Shown here one piece after another: positions 44,134 through 52,964 of a stretch of DNA of 64,000 nt. The stretch lies in contig CAXXFH010000002.1 in NCBI GenBank assembly GCA_963677085.2, forward strand, positions 318,252 through 382,251, read 5' to 3'. The position numbers and the translations under genes were made by a program. The notes under the pieces are model-generated. The model was not told the DNA's origin, made no database searches, and was given only the letters and a program-made list of their open reading frames with translations. How positions within the stretch are numbered: the first letter of the stretch is position 1; every line of letters starts with the position of its first letter. Source of the stretch: G963677085 sp963677085 (lineage in GTDB: Bacteria > Planctomycetota > Planctomycetia > Pirellulales > Thermoguttaceae).

Positions 44134-45021
44134 ATGGAATATCTGCTGCACATCCTGATTCTGATCGGCATCTACACCATCTTGTCGGTGTCCCTCAACT
44201 TAATTGCCGGATACACCGGTCTGCTCTCCATTGCCCACGCCGCGTTCTTTGGCGTCGGGGCATACGTCGCTGCCCTCATGGCCCTGAATCTGCACAGCCC
44301 CTTTTTGGTCAACATCGTCTGTGCGGTCATCCTGAGCGGCCTCCTCGGCGTGTTGGTGGGTATCCCTTCACTGCGCATCCGTGACGATTACTTCGTCATC
44401 GCGACGTTTGCCTTTCAGGTGATCACATTCAGTGTGCTCAATAACTGGGTGTCCTTCACCGGAGGCCCGATGGGCTTGCCGGGAATCCCGCAACCGACGA
44501 TCTTCGGTCTGACAATCTCCTCGCATGTCGGGTTCCTTCTGCTGGTGGGCTTCTTCTGTGCGTTGGTCTTGTGGATTACTTACCGGATTGTGCAGTCACC
44601 GTTCGGCCGTGTGCTGAAGGCGATACGGGAAGACGAGGTGTTCGCACAAGCTGCTGGAAAGAACGTGGCAGCGTACAAAGTGCTGGTGTTTGTCGTCGGC
44701 GGTGGGATGGCAGCAGTGGCCGGTGTGTTGTATGCCCATTACATCAGCTTTATTGATCCGACCAGCTTCACGGTGATGGAGTCGATCTTCATCATCTCCA
44801 TCGTGATCATCGGCGGTGCGGGGAGTACGTGGGGACCGGTTCTGGGGGCGGTCGTCCTTGTCGTCCTGCCCGAACTGCTTCGGTTCGTCGGACTGCCAAG
44901 TGCCGTAGCGGCGAATCTCCGACAGATCATCTACGGCGGATCGTTGGTGGCAATGATGATGTGGCGGCCGCAGGGACTGCTGGGCGAGTATGCCTTCCGA
45001 AAAGGGGAGGCGCAACAGTGA
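44134..45021 (+). CDS. livM: ABC transporter permease, LivM type
   Basis: 295 residues, about nine membrane segments. Characteristic LivM stretches are GYTGLLSIAHAAFFGVGAY, GFLLLVGFFCALV, and the coupling motif FGRVLKAIREDEVFAQAAGKNV. The end (GAVVLVVLPELLRF, MMMWRPQGLLGEY) is standard. It follows livH by 12 bp and overlaps livG by 4 bp. Confidence 0.92.
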   Translation: MEYLLHILILIGIYTILSVSLNLIAGYTGLLSIAHAAFFGVGAYVAALMALNLHSPFLVNIVCAVILSGLLGVLVGIPSLRIRDDYFVIATFAFQVITFSVLNNWVSFTGGPMGLPGIPQPTIFGLTISSHVGFLLLVGFFCALVLWITYRIVQSPFGRVLKAIREDEVFAQAAGKNVAAYKVLVFVVGGGMAAVAGVLYAHYISFIDPTSFTVMESIFIISIVIIGGAGSTWGPVLGAVVLVVLPELLRFVGLPSAVAANLRQIIYGGSLVAMMMWRPQGLLGEYAFRKGEAQQ

Positions 45022-45776
45022 CCAACGATTGGCTTAGAATAGATGGACTCGGGAAGAGTTTCGACGGAGTCAAGGCGCTTGCCGGGTTCTCTTGTTCGCT
45101 TCGGGAAGGAGAAGTCCTTGGGCTCATTGGCCCCAACGGTGCCGGCAAGACCACTCTCTTCAACGTCATCAGCGGTTTCCTGGCACCCGAGACGGGAAGC
45201 GTCGTATTGCGAGGCATCAACCTGGTGGGAATGCCTCCACACAGAATAGCAACTGCCGGCATCGCCCGGACGTTTCAGGACCTTCGCCTTATTCGGCAGT
45301 TGAGTGTCCTCGACAACGTCCTGCTGTCGTTCAGAGATCAACCGGGAGAAAGGCTCGGGAGCATCTTCTTCCGAGGGAAGAGCAGCCAGGACCAAGAGGC
45401 AGCCAACCGGAAAGAAGCCGTCTCGCTTCTGGAGGAGTGTGGACTTGCCGAGAAGGTGAACGATCCGGCAGAGGATCTTTCCTACGGTCAGCAGAAGCTG
45501 CTGAGTCTTGTCTGCTGCCTTGCAGCAAAGGCCAACCTCTTGCTGCTGGACGAGCCCGTGGCTGGGATTGCCCCTGAGATGATCGAGAAGATGCTGGGAA
45601 TCATCCGCGATCTGCCGAAGAAAGGCAAATCAGTAATGCTGATCGAGCACGACCTCGACGCCGTGATGCAAGTGTGCGACCGGGTCGTCTTCATGGATGC
45701 GGGAGCGAAGGTTAGCGAGGGTACGCCCGAGGAAGTGCGAAACGATCCGAAAGTCATCGAGGCATACATCGACTGA
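45018..45776 (+). CDS. livG: ABC transporter ATP-binding protein, LivG type
   Basis: 252 residues from a GTG overlapping the livM stop, behind GGGGAGG. Walker A is GLIGPNGAGKTTLFNVI, the signature is EDLSYGQQKLLSLVCC (LSYGQ), Walker B is LLLLDEPVAGIAPEM, and the H-loop is MLIEHDLDAVMQV. The LivG-type insertion after the signature (RFQDLRLIRQLS region) is present. It energises transport through LivH/LivM. Confidence 0.93.
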   Translation: MTNDWLRIDGLGKSFDGVKALAGFSCSLREGEVLGLIGPNGAGKTTLFNVISGFLAPETGSVVLRGINLVGMPPHRIATAGIARTFQDLRLIRQLSVLDNVLLSFRDQPGERLGSIFFRGKSSQDQEAANRKEAVSLLEECGLAEKVNDPAEDLSYGQQKLLSLVCCLAAKANLLLLDEPVAGIAPEMIEKMLGIIRDLPKKGKSVMLIEHDLDAVMQVCDRVVFMDAGAKVSEGTPEEVRNDPKVIEAYID

Positions 45777-45785
45777 GAATTCACG

Positions 45786-46487
45786 ATGCTCCAGATCAGG
45801 GAACTAGACACGGGTTACGGCAAGAAGCAAGTGCTTTTCGGCCTGTCGATTGAGGTCCGGAAGGGTGAAATCGTCGGGCTTATCGGGCCTAACGGGGCCG
45901 GCAAGTCCACCGTACTAAAAGGCGTCTGCGGCCTGATCTCCACGTGGAGGGGCAAGATCTGCTTTGACGGAACGGTGACGAACGGTTCCACACCTGCTCA
46001 GAATGTTGCGCGAGGCATCACGTTCGCTCCCCAGGGCAACCGCGTTTTCACTGACCTCACCGTCATGGAAAACCTAGAGATCGGGGGCTTTCGACTCCCG
46101 CGCAAAGAACTGCGAGGGCGGATCGCTCAGGTCATCGAGATGTTCCCCATTCTGAAGGACCGCGCCAAGAAAGACGCCGGCAACCTGTCCGGAGGTGAAC
46201 AACAGATGCTCGCTTTGGCCCGGGCGCTCATCGCTAAGCCCAAGCTGCTCATGTTGGACGAACCCTCCCTTGGCCTCTCGCCGAATCTGGTACGCAACGT
46301 TTTCGAGAAGATTGCGGAGATCAACCGGGACACAGGTGTGAGCATCCTTATTGTCGAACAGAAGGTCCGTGAAGTCCTCAGAATCTGTAACCGGGTCTAT
46401 TCGTTGAAGCTGGGAAAACTGGCTTTCGACGGCTCGCCGGAAGAACTCCGAGATGACAAGGCGAAACTGAAGGAGTTGTTTCTCTGA
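45786..46487 (+). CDS. livF: ABC transporter ATP-binding protein, LivF type
   Basis: 233 residues. Walker A is GLIGPNGAGKSTVLKGV, the Q-loop is FAPQGNRVFTDLTV, the signature is NLSGGEQQMLALARALI, and Walker B LLMLDEPSLGLSPNL. It closes the transporter operon 9 bp after livG. It should form a heterodimer with LivG. Confidence 0.93.
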   Translation: MLQIRELDTGYGKKQVLFGLSIEVRKGEIVGLIGPNGAGKSTVLKGVCGLISTWRGKICFDGTVTNGSTPAQNVARGITFAPQGNRVFTDLTVMENLEIGGFRLPRKELRGRIAQVIEMFPILKDRAKKDAGNLSGGEQQMLALARALIAKPKLLMLDEPSLGLSPNLVRNVFEKIAEINRDTGVSILIVEQKVREVLRICNRVYSLKLGKLAFDGSPEELRDDKAKLKELFL

Positions 46488-46639
46488 GTGTTTCTCCATT
46501 AAGCTCAGCGGAGGGTTGGCTCAGGTCGCCGACGCATCGAGGTCTCGACGCCGGCAGATGCCATCCTGATCGAGGCAGTGCAAGTTGAAAAGCGAAGCAG
46601 GCAAAACCCGCCGAAGCAGTAATGTGAACAGCACTTCCA

Positions 46640-48256
46640 TCAAGCCCCGCTCCTGTTGTCGGTAGGCTCAACGTCCATGACGGATGGAAGTCCCGAAGCC
46701 GGAAATAGTGGATGCCAGCTTGAGGAGTCGTACCACAGAACTGGAAGACTGTTGTTGGGGACGGTGTCGGGAAAGACCACGAGTGCTGCCGTGCCGCTGT
46801 ACCCCAAACGATGCCTACCGCGCAGTCCGGGGAAGTGATCATGAGCTATCGCGATACAGAAGTCTCGCAATTCGTCGCGTTCGGCTGCGTTGGGGAAGAT
46901 ACGGCTGGTCTCACTGAAGCACCTATCTTCTTCATCAAACACCTTGTAGGGTACTAGGACCACTCGGCCCCTGTCATCCCCTAGTCGTTCTATGATCTTC
47001 TGAAATGCATCACGGAATCCGGCCACGATACCGATGAAGACGCGCGCGAGCGGCAGCCTCTCCAGAAGCCTCGGTATTGGCGCGTCTGCTCCTTCAAACA
47101 GCCGAGATAATGTCCCTCCCGATCCCACGAAATCATCGACAACTATCAGGAAGTGCTCCTGACTCGGGTTGAGCAGTGCCAAGTCGTCACGATCCCCTGA
47201 CAGCTTGATGTCGGTGTCGTCCTCAACTCGCCAATATGCTTGGTTTTTCATCACGTGCGCTACCCTCGGTGCACTCCGTCCCTCTGCCTGCCACTTACAG
47301 AAAGTAACCGAAGCACGCCTGGGTATGCCAAACCTCTGAACGATATGCTGAACGGCACGGTGGTACTCTGCGCTGCTGATATAGTATGAGTCGCAAATGC
47401 AGCGCACGATGTGATAGGCAATGTGCTTTCGGTCGCCGAATTGCTGTGCCCACTTTTCGTAAGCCTCGATCTCGACAACATGGCCGCGGAATGTGAGCCG
47501 TCTCAACATAACCTTGATGTCTCCTGACATCTCGCGAAGTAGATCCTCGCGCGATATTACGCCGCCCTCTTCGCGCGAAAGAGCTGCGTTCGCAATCCAC
47601 CGCCTCACCGAATGCAAACGTCCCGGCGCGTGTTGCATGAGTTGATAGCACTCGTTGTCGATCTCCGATTCCAGTGCGCAGCCATGTTGCGCTGCCAAGC
47701 TGTGGCAGATAGTCCGAAATCCCTCGATTCTCTCACATGAGTCCAACTTGACCACGTGGTCAAACGTTGCGCACAGCCAGTGATCCAGTGGCAGTCGAAC
47801 AGAGGGGGTGACGCTCTCAATCAATCGCAGGGACGCAATGACCCAGGTAGATGCAGCGAGTTTCCAGCGGTATCCCGTTGCGTCAATGTAACTCCGCGCC
47901 GTGAGCAACTGCTGGATATCCTGGAGAAGTGACCCGTGCAGATTCTCGAATCCGCTCAGAAAGAGAATTGCCCCGTCTTCTGCGCCACATTCACCTGGGG
48001 CGAAAGCAGACTCCGGCGCACTCTCGGCTTCTTCCCGGCTTCCGAAAAGCCGCTGTCGCACGAAATCTGGCTCGTCGCTGACGTTGATTTCAGCGAATGG
48101 TATGCCAACCACTTCGCTCAGACACCGAACGACTGTGCGCTTTCCAGCACCGGTCGGTCCGTGGATGAGGCAACTTGGCGGATTAGCCACCGATGTCCTG
48201 ACCCAATCGGCAAGTTGCTGGACAAGTCGGTCTTGAGCATCTGCCAGCGGTTTCAT
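46640..48256 (-). CDS. AAA+ ATPase fused to phosphoribosyltransferase-like domain
   Basis: 538 residues. The N-terminal ATPase half has Walker A LIHGPTGAGKRTVVRCL and a sigma-54-activator-like Walker B (GAILFLSGFENLHG) with an AAA+ lid. The C-terminal half carries the PRTase signature FLIVVDDFVGSGGTLSRLF and a core typical of PRTases (RVFIGIVAGFRDAF). It matches the PRTase-CE style domain seen in predicted bacterial conflict systems. Unlike biosynthetic PRTases it is coupled to an ATPase. It lies 47 bp downstream of a large P-loop/helical-repeat gene on the same strand, and its 3' end faces livF. Confidence 0.75.
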   Translation of the reverse strand: MKPLADAQDRLVQQLADWVRTSVANPPSCLIHGPTGAGKRTVVRCLSEVVGIPFAEINVSDEPDFVRQRLFGSREEAESAPESAFAPGECGAEDGAILFLSGFENLHGSLLQDIQQLLTARSYIDATGYRWKLAASTWVIASLRLIESVTPSVRLPLDHWLCATFDHVVKLDSCERIEGFRTICHSLAAQHGCALESEIDNECYQLMQHAPGRLHSVRRWIANAALSREEGGVISREDLLREMSGDIKVMLRRLTFRGHVVEIEAYEKWAQQFGDRKHIAYHIVRCICDSYYISSAEYHRAVQHIVQRFGIPRRASVTFCKWQAEGRSAPRVAHVMKNQAYWRVEDDTDIKLSGDRDDLALLNPSQEHFLIVVDDFVGSGGTLSRLFEGADAPIPRLLERLPLARVFIGIVAGFRDAFQKIIERLGDDRGRVVLVPYKVFDEEDRCFSETSRIFPNAAERDELRDFCIAIAHDHFPGLRGRHRLGYSGTAALVVFPDTVPNNSLPVLWYDSSSWHPLFPASGLPSVMDVEPTDNRSGA

Positions 48257-48303
48257 ACGGTCAGTGCCAGACTTGATGTGACTCCAAGAGAGCCGAAGGT
48301 GTG

Positions 48304-51300
48304 TTAGGACAGCCCTTCGAATCTTGGCGGTACGGCTAGAGGACCGTTGGGCTCAAAGCGAATTACACAAGAAACCGGCTCTCGCTCACTCGGCATGGGG
48401 GTGAAATGTCTGGGCCGAAGGGGAACGTCCTGTCCCAAGTCCTCCACGTATCCGTCAGCTCTCCACTCCGTGATAAGACGCGTAATTCGCACTTGTGTGA
48501 CTCGCGCCGTGGTGGGGTCGGCCGGATCTCGCCATACGTCTCGCGCGAAGATCTGCGGTCTTCCTTCCCGCCGTGCAATCTCGCGGAGCTTCCGGAATCG
48601 AGTCCGGCCCTCCTCGAAACTCTCCGTCTGGTAGCAGAGCACCGCGTGGCGGAATTGATCGATTGGCCTAGGAGCGTAATCGGCGAGTGCTTCCAACTCC
48701 TCGTGGAGCCGCTTCTGAAGTGTGAAGTTGTAGCGCTCAGGATGATGCCTGTGCAACAACGACAAGTGTAGCAGGATCAAGCGGCTATTGCCGGTAATTC
48801 CAGCATCGCGAGCTTCGGCGAGCAGTCGTAGCGCATCACTGACTCTCGCTGATTCACCTGTTGTGCCGAGCGCGATTCGAGCCTCGCAATATGCGGCGAT
48901 GGCAGGTTCACCGGAGGCCCTCAGTTGTCTGAGGTAGCTCTGGGCTCGGTCAGCATCCAACCATGACAAGGCTAACGACTTCTCGCGATGTAGATCGGTA
49001 AACCAGGCTGGGTCAGGATTAGGATGGTTGGTGAGCAAGTCTTCCGCTTCGTCGAAACACGATAGGGCGTCGGCAACCCACTCGGTTTGCTTTGCGATGT
49101 CCATATCTGCGTCCTCGACGTCAATGCGGCCCCGCGCTAACAGGCGATGTCCGAACGCCAGCAGCGCTTCCACGTTCGGGGCCAAATGGATCGATTTGCG
49201 GAAGGCATCGCTCGCACAATCCCACGCCCGCTCGATATCCTGGCGGTCTTGACCACAGCCATCCAGGAATCGAGCATATCTCGCGCAAGCAGTCCCCAAC
49301 GTGTTATACAGATGACTTGGGTGTTCGTCTCGCCCCGACCGTCGCGGCAACTCTATCGCCCTGTTCAGCCTGTCAATTGCTTCTTCGAGCCTCACGCGCT
49401 GGACATCTGTGGGCACGTCACGGAAAGCCCGCGGATCGACGGACAGGTATAGACAGCGGCCCCAGTGATGTAGAATGGTCTTGCTCTGTTCTCTGATAAG
49501 TGGAGGCATCATATCAAATGCTTGGAGCCGCCATTCATAGTCAGTAGCCGGGTTGCGTTCTTCGTAAGCAGGCGTCAAAACACTCGCCGCAATGTTCTCC
49601 GCGAGCCAAATGTCGCCTCGATGACCTACTGACAAGGCAGTTATCACCGGCTCCAGTGACTGAATCCTCTCTGCCTGGGTGCGACACTCCTGGCGTCGCA
49701 GCAATTCGGCAGCCAGTCCGGGATGTGAAAACCGCAAAGACTGATCTTCGAGGTCGCTCGACGTTCCACCCCAAACTACAAGCCCTTCGAGTTGACGCAG
49801 GGCTTTCGTGATAGCTGAATCAAAGGCACCGCCGGTCACGGGCCGTAAAACCGTCCAGAGAGGGCAAGCAATTCGGAATGACGAAAACCCGGCAACATAG
49901 TGGACTACGGTCCGCATTCCTGAGTCAGTGACCGTCTTCACCTTTTTCTCTATCCACGAGCCGAGCGAATCAAGTGCCTGCTCAGCGTCGGACAGTGCCA
50001 TTCCTTCCACCAAGAAGAAGCGTAAGGCAATCCAGAACAGAGAACAACTTGAGGCCGATCCGTCTGGAGTGACCACGTTCATCGCACGCGAATAACTTTG
50101 CCAATCAGCAAGCGACGGCACAGTGATGGGTAGACGCCAGCGGGCCGCCAGCTCGGCAAAACGCTCCGCGCAGGCTCGCACCTCTTCGGGAGCGGCCTCC
50201 ACTCCAAGTATTGGCAGGATTGCCGCACGTCGCGTTTGAGACGGCTGTCGCGGAACACTCTGGGAAGAGACTGCCTGAAGGATTACCGCACGACGTCCAT
50301 GGCTGGCCAATAAGGCGGCGAGTTGGCCGATCTCCGGTATTGACTCGTGTTCGACGTCGAGGACGAGAAGGAATGGAGGAGGTGACTTCAGCCCGGCGCG
50401 TTGCGACGCCTCGACCACAGTCATTGTGAAAGCGAGTAATTCGTCTCGGTCAACATCAATCTGATCTGGCCGTAAGACGAGGGTGGGAAATCCTGCTTCC
50501 GCAGCATCGAATGCCACGCAGCGCAGCAATGTCGTTGTGCCTGCACCGGCGTCGGATGGCAATCTCATCACGAACGTTCTCAGAGATTCGTTGGCCGCAC
50601 CTACTTCTGCTAATACGTCTCGGACATACTCCGAGAGATCTTTCCCCGAATCTGTCCTGTACTCGCGCCGCACAGGTGCACGGAGTGAATAGGCACTCCA
50701 GGAAGAGAAGTTACCACTCAGAAAATCGAGAAGGTCTTGCATAGCGAACTGCCTGGGCGGCTGGAGATCATTCTCCGTAATCAACGCAAAGCGTCGAGTT
50801 ATGCGCTCAGCATCGCGCGGCGACAAGGACAGGACGCGATTACCGCAGCGGACGGACCATGAGGGCATCGCTTCCGCAGTGGGAGCGCCAATATCAGAGA
50901 GCGTCTCGCAGAAGTCCACCTCGCTGCCGCGCCAAACAGTAAGGTCGATAGCAGGGCTGTCAAAAGTCGGTGTGAAACCTACTGCCTCGGGCAGGATCAG
51001 CAGTACCTGTAGCGATTGTATTGGGACGTCCTCCAGCATCTCGCTGAGGTGCGTTAGATCCGCTTGCGTCCTTGCCCCCACGACAACGAGCACTCTTCCA
51101 GGGTAGTCCGAAATCCGCGCACTCAGATCCCACGCTACTCGATCTCTGGTTCGTTTCTTGACGACGCCGTAGCGACTGCCAGCAGGAACCGCTTCGTCGA
51201 TCACACCTGGAAGTACGGAAACCGGCAGGAACTCCTGGGTCACCTGCGCATTTGCATCGGACCCGTCAGCCAGCGTAACAACCGGGCGGCGTCTTGCCTG

Positions 51301-51564
51301 GCCTTGCGCGGCTGCTACGTCCCGAAACACGTGTCGCAAGGGACTAGCAGCACCTTCGAGCCACACGGCTTCCCAATACAATGATCCGAGGCAGACATCC
51401 ACTTTGGACGCGTGCTTGCGGTAACGCACCAATGCCTCTGCAGATGGTAGACCGTTGTCGTGCGGTTCCTGTCCAGTAACTAGATCGTAGCGCTGGCAGA
51501 CCCAGAGGAGACCGTTTCGGCTTTTCATCGCCCGAACAACCGGTGCCGCGAGTTCGTCCGCCAT
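48304..51564 (-). CDS. large P-loop ATPase with helical-repeat C-terminus (STAND-like)
   Basis: 1086 residues. I take the ATG at 51562-51564 because AAAGGAGGAATCGGG sits just ahead. The N-terminal 300 residues are alpha/beta and unassigned (RVLVVVGARTQADL is a Rossmann-like strand). A P-loop follows (LPSDAGAGTTTLLRC, Walker A; FLLVLDVEHESI, Walker B), then a helical region, then a TPR-like superhelix (RLNRAIELPRRSG, SHLYNTLGTACARY and others) to the C-terminus. This is the layout of STAND sensor ATPases in bacterial immunity. The N-terminal effector is not a type I know. It may use the adjacent PRTase-ATPase. Confidence 0.7.
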   Translation of the reverse strand: MADELAAPVVRAMKSRNGLLWVCQRYDLVTGQEPHDNGLPSAEALVRYRKHASKVDVCLGSLYWEAVWLEGAASPLRHVFRDVAAAQGQARRRPVVTLADGSDANAQVTQEFLPVSVLPGVIDEAVPAGSRYGVVKKRTRDRVAWDLSARISDYPGRVLVVVGARTQADLTHLSEMLEDVPIQSLQVLLILPEAVGFTPTFDSPAIDLTVWRGSEVDFCETLSDIGAPTAEAMPSWSVRCGNRVLSLSPRDAERITRRFALITENDLQPPRQFAMQDLLDFLSGNFSSWSAYSLRAPVRREYRTDSGKDLSEYVRDVLAEVGAANESLRTFVMRLPSDAGAGTTTLLRCVAFDAAEAGFPTLVLRPDQIDVDRDELLAFTMTVVEASQRAGLKSPPPFLLVLDVEHESIPEIGQLAALLASHGRRAVILQAVSSQSVPRQPSQTRRAAILPILGVEAAPEEVRACAERFAELAARWRLPITVPSLADWQSYSRAMNVVTPDGSASSCSLFWIALRFFLVEGMALSDAEQALDSLGSWIEKKVKTVTDSGMRTVVHYVAGFSSFRIACPLWTVLRPVTGGAFDSAITKALRQLEGLVVWGGTSSDLEDQSLRFSHPGLAAELLRRQECRTQAERIQSLEPVITALSVGHRGDIWLAENIAASVLTPAYEERNPATDYEWRLQAFDMMPPLIREQSKTILHHWGRCLYLSVDPRAFRDVPTDVQRVRLEEAIDRLNRAIELPRRSGRDEHPSHLYNTLGTACARYARFLDGCGQDRQDIERAWDCASDAFRKSIHLAPNVEALLAFGHRLLARGRIDVEDADMDIAKQTEWVADALSCFDEAEDLLTNHPNPDPAWFTDLHREKSLALSWLDADRAQSYLRQLRASGEPAIAAYCEARIALGTTGESARVSDALRLLAEARDAGITGNSRLILLHLSLLHRHHPERYNFTLQKRLHEELEALADYAPRPIDQFRHAVLCYQTESFEEGRTRFRKLREIARREGRPQIFARDVWRDPADPTTARVTQVRITRLITEWRADGYVEDLGQDVPLRPRHFTPMPSEREPVSCVIRFEPNGPLAVPPRFEGLS

Positions 51565-52029
51565 TTTCCCGATTCCTCCTTTCGCGGATTGATGCTGCCA
51601 TCCGAGGGCACCCGCCAACCCAATTCTGCTCGCAGGGATACGAATCTTCTCGTTGGAGACGGCGTACAGTCTGCGACCTAACCTCAAACCTAGTGTCAGT
51701 TTAGAAACGTTGCTATCCTACCCGGGACCAAGGCAGGTGAATAGGAGGGCCGGATACCTCCATAGGCCGACCGTCGGTCCACCCGATCGGCAGCAGGCCT
51801 TTCTATGCGTTTCCAGGGCCCACGAATGTCTAGGCACCATTGTTCGTTGGCCTTGTGGTTTCCGCCTTTGTTGATTGCCATGCGGCGACCCGCGACCGCG
51901 AAAGGGAATGCCTCTGAGCGACAAATAGCCCAGTGTGCTGGTGGGCAGCACGGTCACGACGCTGGACCCGGCATTGGAGAGTTCACGATGTCGCGTAGGT
52001 CGTCAAGAACGCGAGCCACTTGCTCTTGA
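51565..52029. other. non-coding stretch between STAND-like gene and island end
   Basis: About 465 bp with no gene I can support. The best frames (about 60-80 codons on the minus strand) have no ribosome site and Arg/Pro-rich content. The leader of the STAND-like gene (its GGAGG site at about 51575) lies at the left end. No recognisable promoter boxes were seen. Confidence 0.4.
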
Positions 52030-52347
52030 TCATCCCAACGCCTTGAGGAGTTCGATCAGGGCAGTGCGTTCTTCCGGAGCCATCTTCGTTAGCAGGCGGA
52101 TGACTTCGAGAATGGCCCCTCCTGGACTCGTCCCGCTGCCGCCTGCTTGACTCTTCTCACTCTCACTGGAATCGTTCTGCGAAATCGATTCCTGCAATGC
52201 CACGGCCATGTTTGCCAGGGCGTTGGAGGTGGCTTTGTCAGCGATTGACAGGGTGCGGCAGCATTTGGTGCAAACCCTGGTGCAAACTGAAACGTCGGCA
52301 TCGTTTGAGCCTTGTTTGTTAGGGGTTTCCGCACCCTCCTCAGACAT
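52030..52347 (-). CDS. small hypothetical protein starting inside the att site
   Basis: 105 residues beginning MSEEGAETPNKQGSN, with a Cys-containing segment (CTRVCTKCCRTLSIADK) and an acidic/Ser linker, then a helical tail (MAPEERTALIELLKALG). The start codon lies at the edge of the tRNA fragment, and the frame stays open through the antisense of the tRNA (GFEPTTSASRM), a common by-product of integration in tRNA genes. It may be a remnant of an integration-module gene. I see no tyrosine-recombinase residues (R-H-R-Y). Confidence 0.3.
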   Translation of the reverse strand: MSEEGAETPNKQGSNDADVSVCTRVCTKCCRTLSIADKATSNALANMAVALQESISQNDSSESEKSQAGGSGTSPGGAILEVIRLLTKMAPEERTALIELLKALG

Positions 52348-52388
52348 TCGGGACGCAGAGGTCGTAGGTTCAAATCCTATCGCCCCGA
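52347..52388 (+). other. tRNA-Pro(CGG) 3' fragment, island attachment site
   Basis: This sequence folds as the 3' part of a tRNA-Pro: anticodon loop TTCGGGA (anticodon CGG), anticodon stem CGCAG, five-base variable loop AGGTC, T-stem GTAGG/CCTAT around TTCAAAT, acceptor strand CGCCCCG and discriminator A. The upstream half (acceptor 5', D-arm and 5' anticodon stem) is missing: the five bases before the loop (AGACA) cannot pair with CGCAG. This is the displaced 3' end left when a tyrosine integrase inserts an element into a tRNA gene. It defines the right border of the island. Confidence 0.82.
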
Positions 52389-52409
52389 CTTGAAGAAAGT
52401 TGTTGGCAG

Positions 52410-52446
52410 ATAAGGGCTTGCGTCAATTGGTGTCGCAAGCCCTTAT
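52410..52446 (+). terminator. hairpin after the tRNA fragment, candidate terminator
   Basis: A perfect 13-bp inverted repeat (ATAAGGGCTTGCG / CGCAAGCCCTTAT) with an 11-base loop starts 22 bp after the tRNA fragment. It could be the original terminator of the tRNA-Pro gene carried on the displaced side, or an integrase arm site. The following T-run is weak, so factor-independent termination is only possible. Confidence 0.5.
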
Positions 52447-52624
52447 GCATTTCTTGGGTTAGGTGATACCTTCGGAGATACCTTTTTTGTGACGGTTTAC
52501 ACGAAGACGGAGCTTTGCGGCGGGGTTGCGAGTAGATGTTCGTCTTGACGAAATCGATTCGCGTATTGGGCGTGGCGGGAGCTGTCGGACGGCAGAGGCC
52601 GATGGCGTCAACTGCCATCGAAAC

Positions 52625-52775
52625 TCACTGAAGGGTCGGGCCGAAAACGATTCGGAATCCGCAATGGCCGCCCGGATTGTTTTGGCAGCATTCCCGAGCA
52701 CGGCTGGAGCAGTCGCCGGCGCGTTGCCACCAGGCACCACCGCGGAGAACATAGCCCCTTTGATGTCTTTGGAAA
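52625..52775 (-). pseudogene. C-terminal fragment of a formylglycine-generating-enzyme-like gene
   Basis: The last 40 or so residues read GYVLRGGAWWQRAGDCSSR then RECCQNNPGGHCGFRIV before the stop. The RGG(S/A)W and GFR(I/V)V motifs are the C-terminal hallmarks of FGE/SUMF1-family enzymes. The rest of the gene (usually 250 residues or more) is absent: upstream, the frame becomes unrelated. A leftover from a host gene beside the att site. Confidence 0.6.
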
Positions 52776-52802
52776 GCGTCACGCAGCGTGGCAGACTTCC
52801 TG

Positions 52803-52964
52803 CTACCCGGCTCCGCGATCGCCACAGCGAAAATACCCACGATTGGCGGCGTCGGCTACGGTGTTCGCCGAATCGTAATGCCAGCTGAAGGAGAGCGGAA
52901 CGCCGAGACTCGGAATCGCGAAGTCCGTCTCGTCGTGCATCAGGTTGCCCTTCGCTCGTGCCAT
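52803..52964 (-). pseudogene. RHS/YD-type protein gene fragment
   Basis: A 53-codon frame reads MARAKGNLMHDETDFAIP then SLGVPLSFSWHYDSANT, resembling the start of RHS/YD-repeat domains where 'D-(x)-I-P-(x)-G-(x)-P-L' precedes 'R/W-x-Y-(D/N)-S'. Only this short piece is present, running into a stop. Seen next to the FGE-like fragment, it suggests a graveyard of deleted genes. Confidence 0.35.

Noticed and set aside
46499..46639. Bidirectional terminator between livF and the PRTase-ATPase gene
   Set aside because: No inverted repeat with a T-run was found in the 140-bp convergent gap.
48304..51564. SIR2- or TIR-type N-terminal effector in the STAND-like protein
   Set aside because: The first 300 residues lack the GAG(A/x)S of SIR2 and TIR signatures; the Rossmann-like strand alone is not enough.
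52030..52400. Tyrosine integrase gene at the island border
   Set aside because: Neither strand shows R-H-x-x-R...Y residues; the 105-residue frame is too short and starts in the tRNA remnant.
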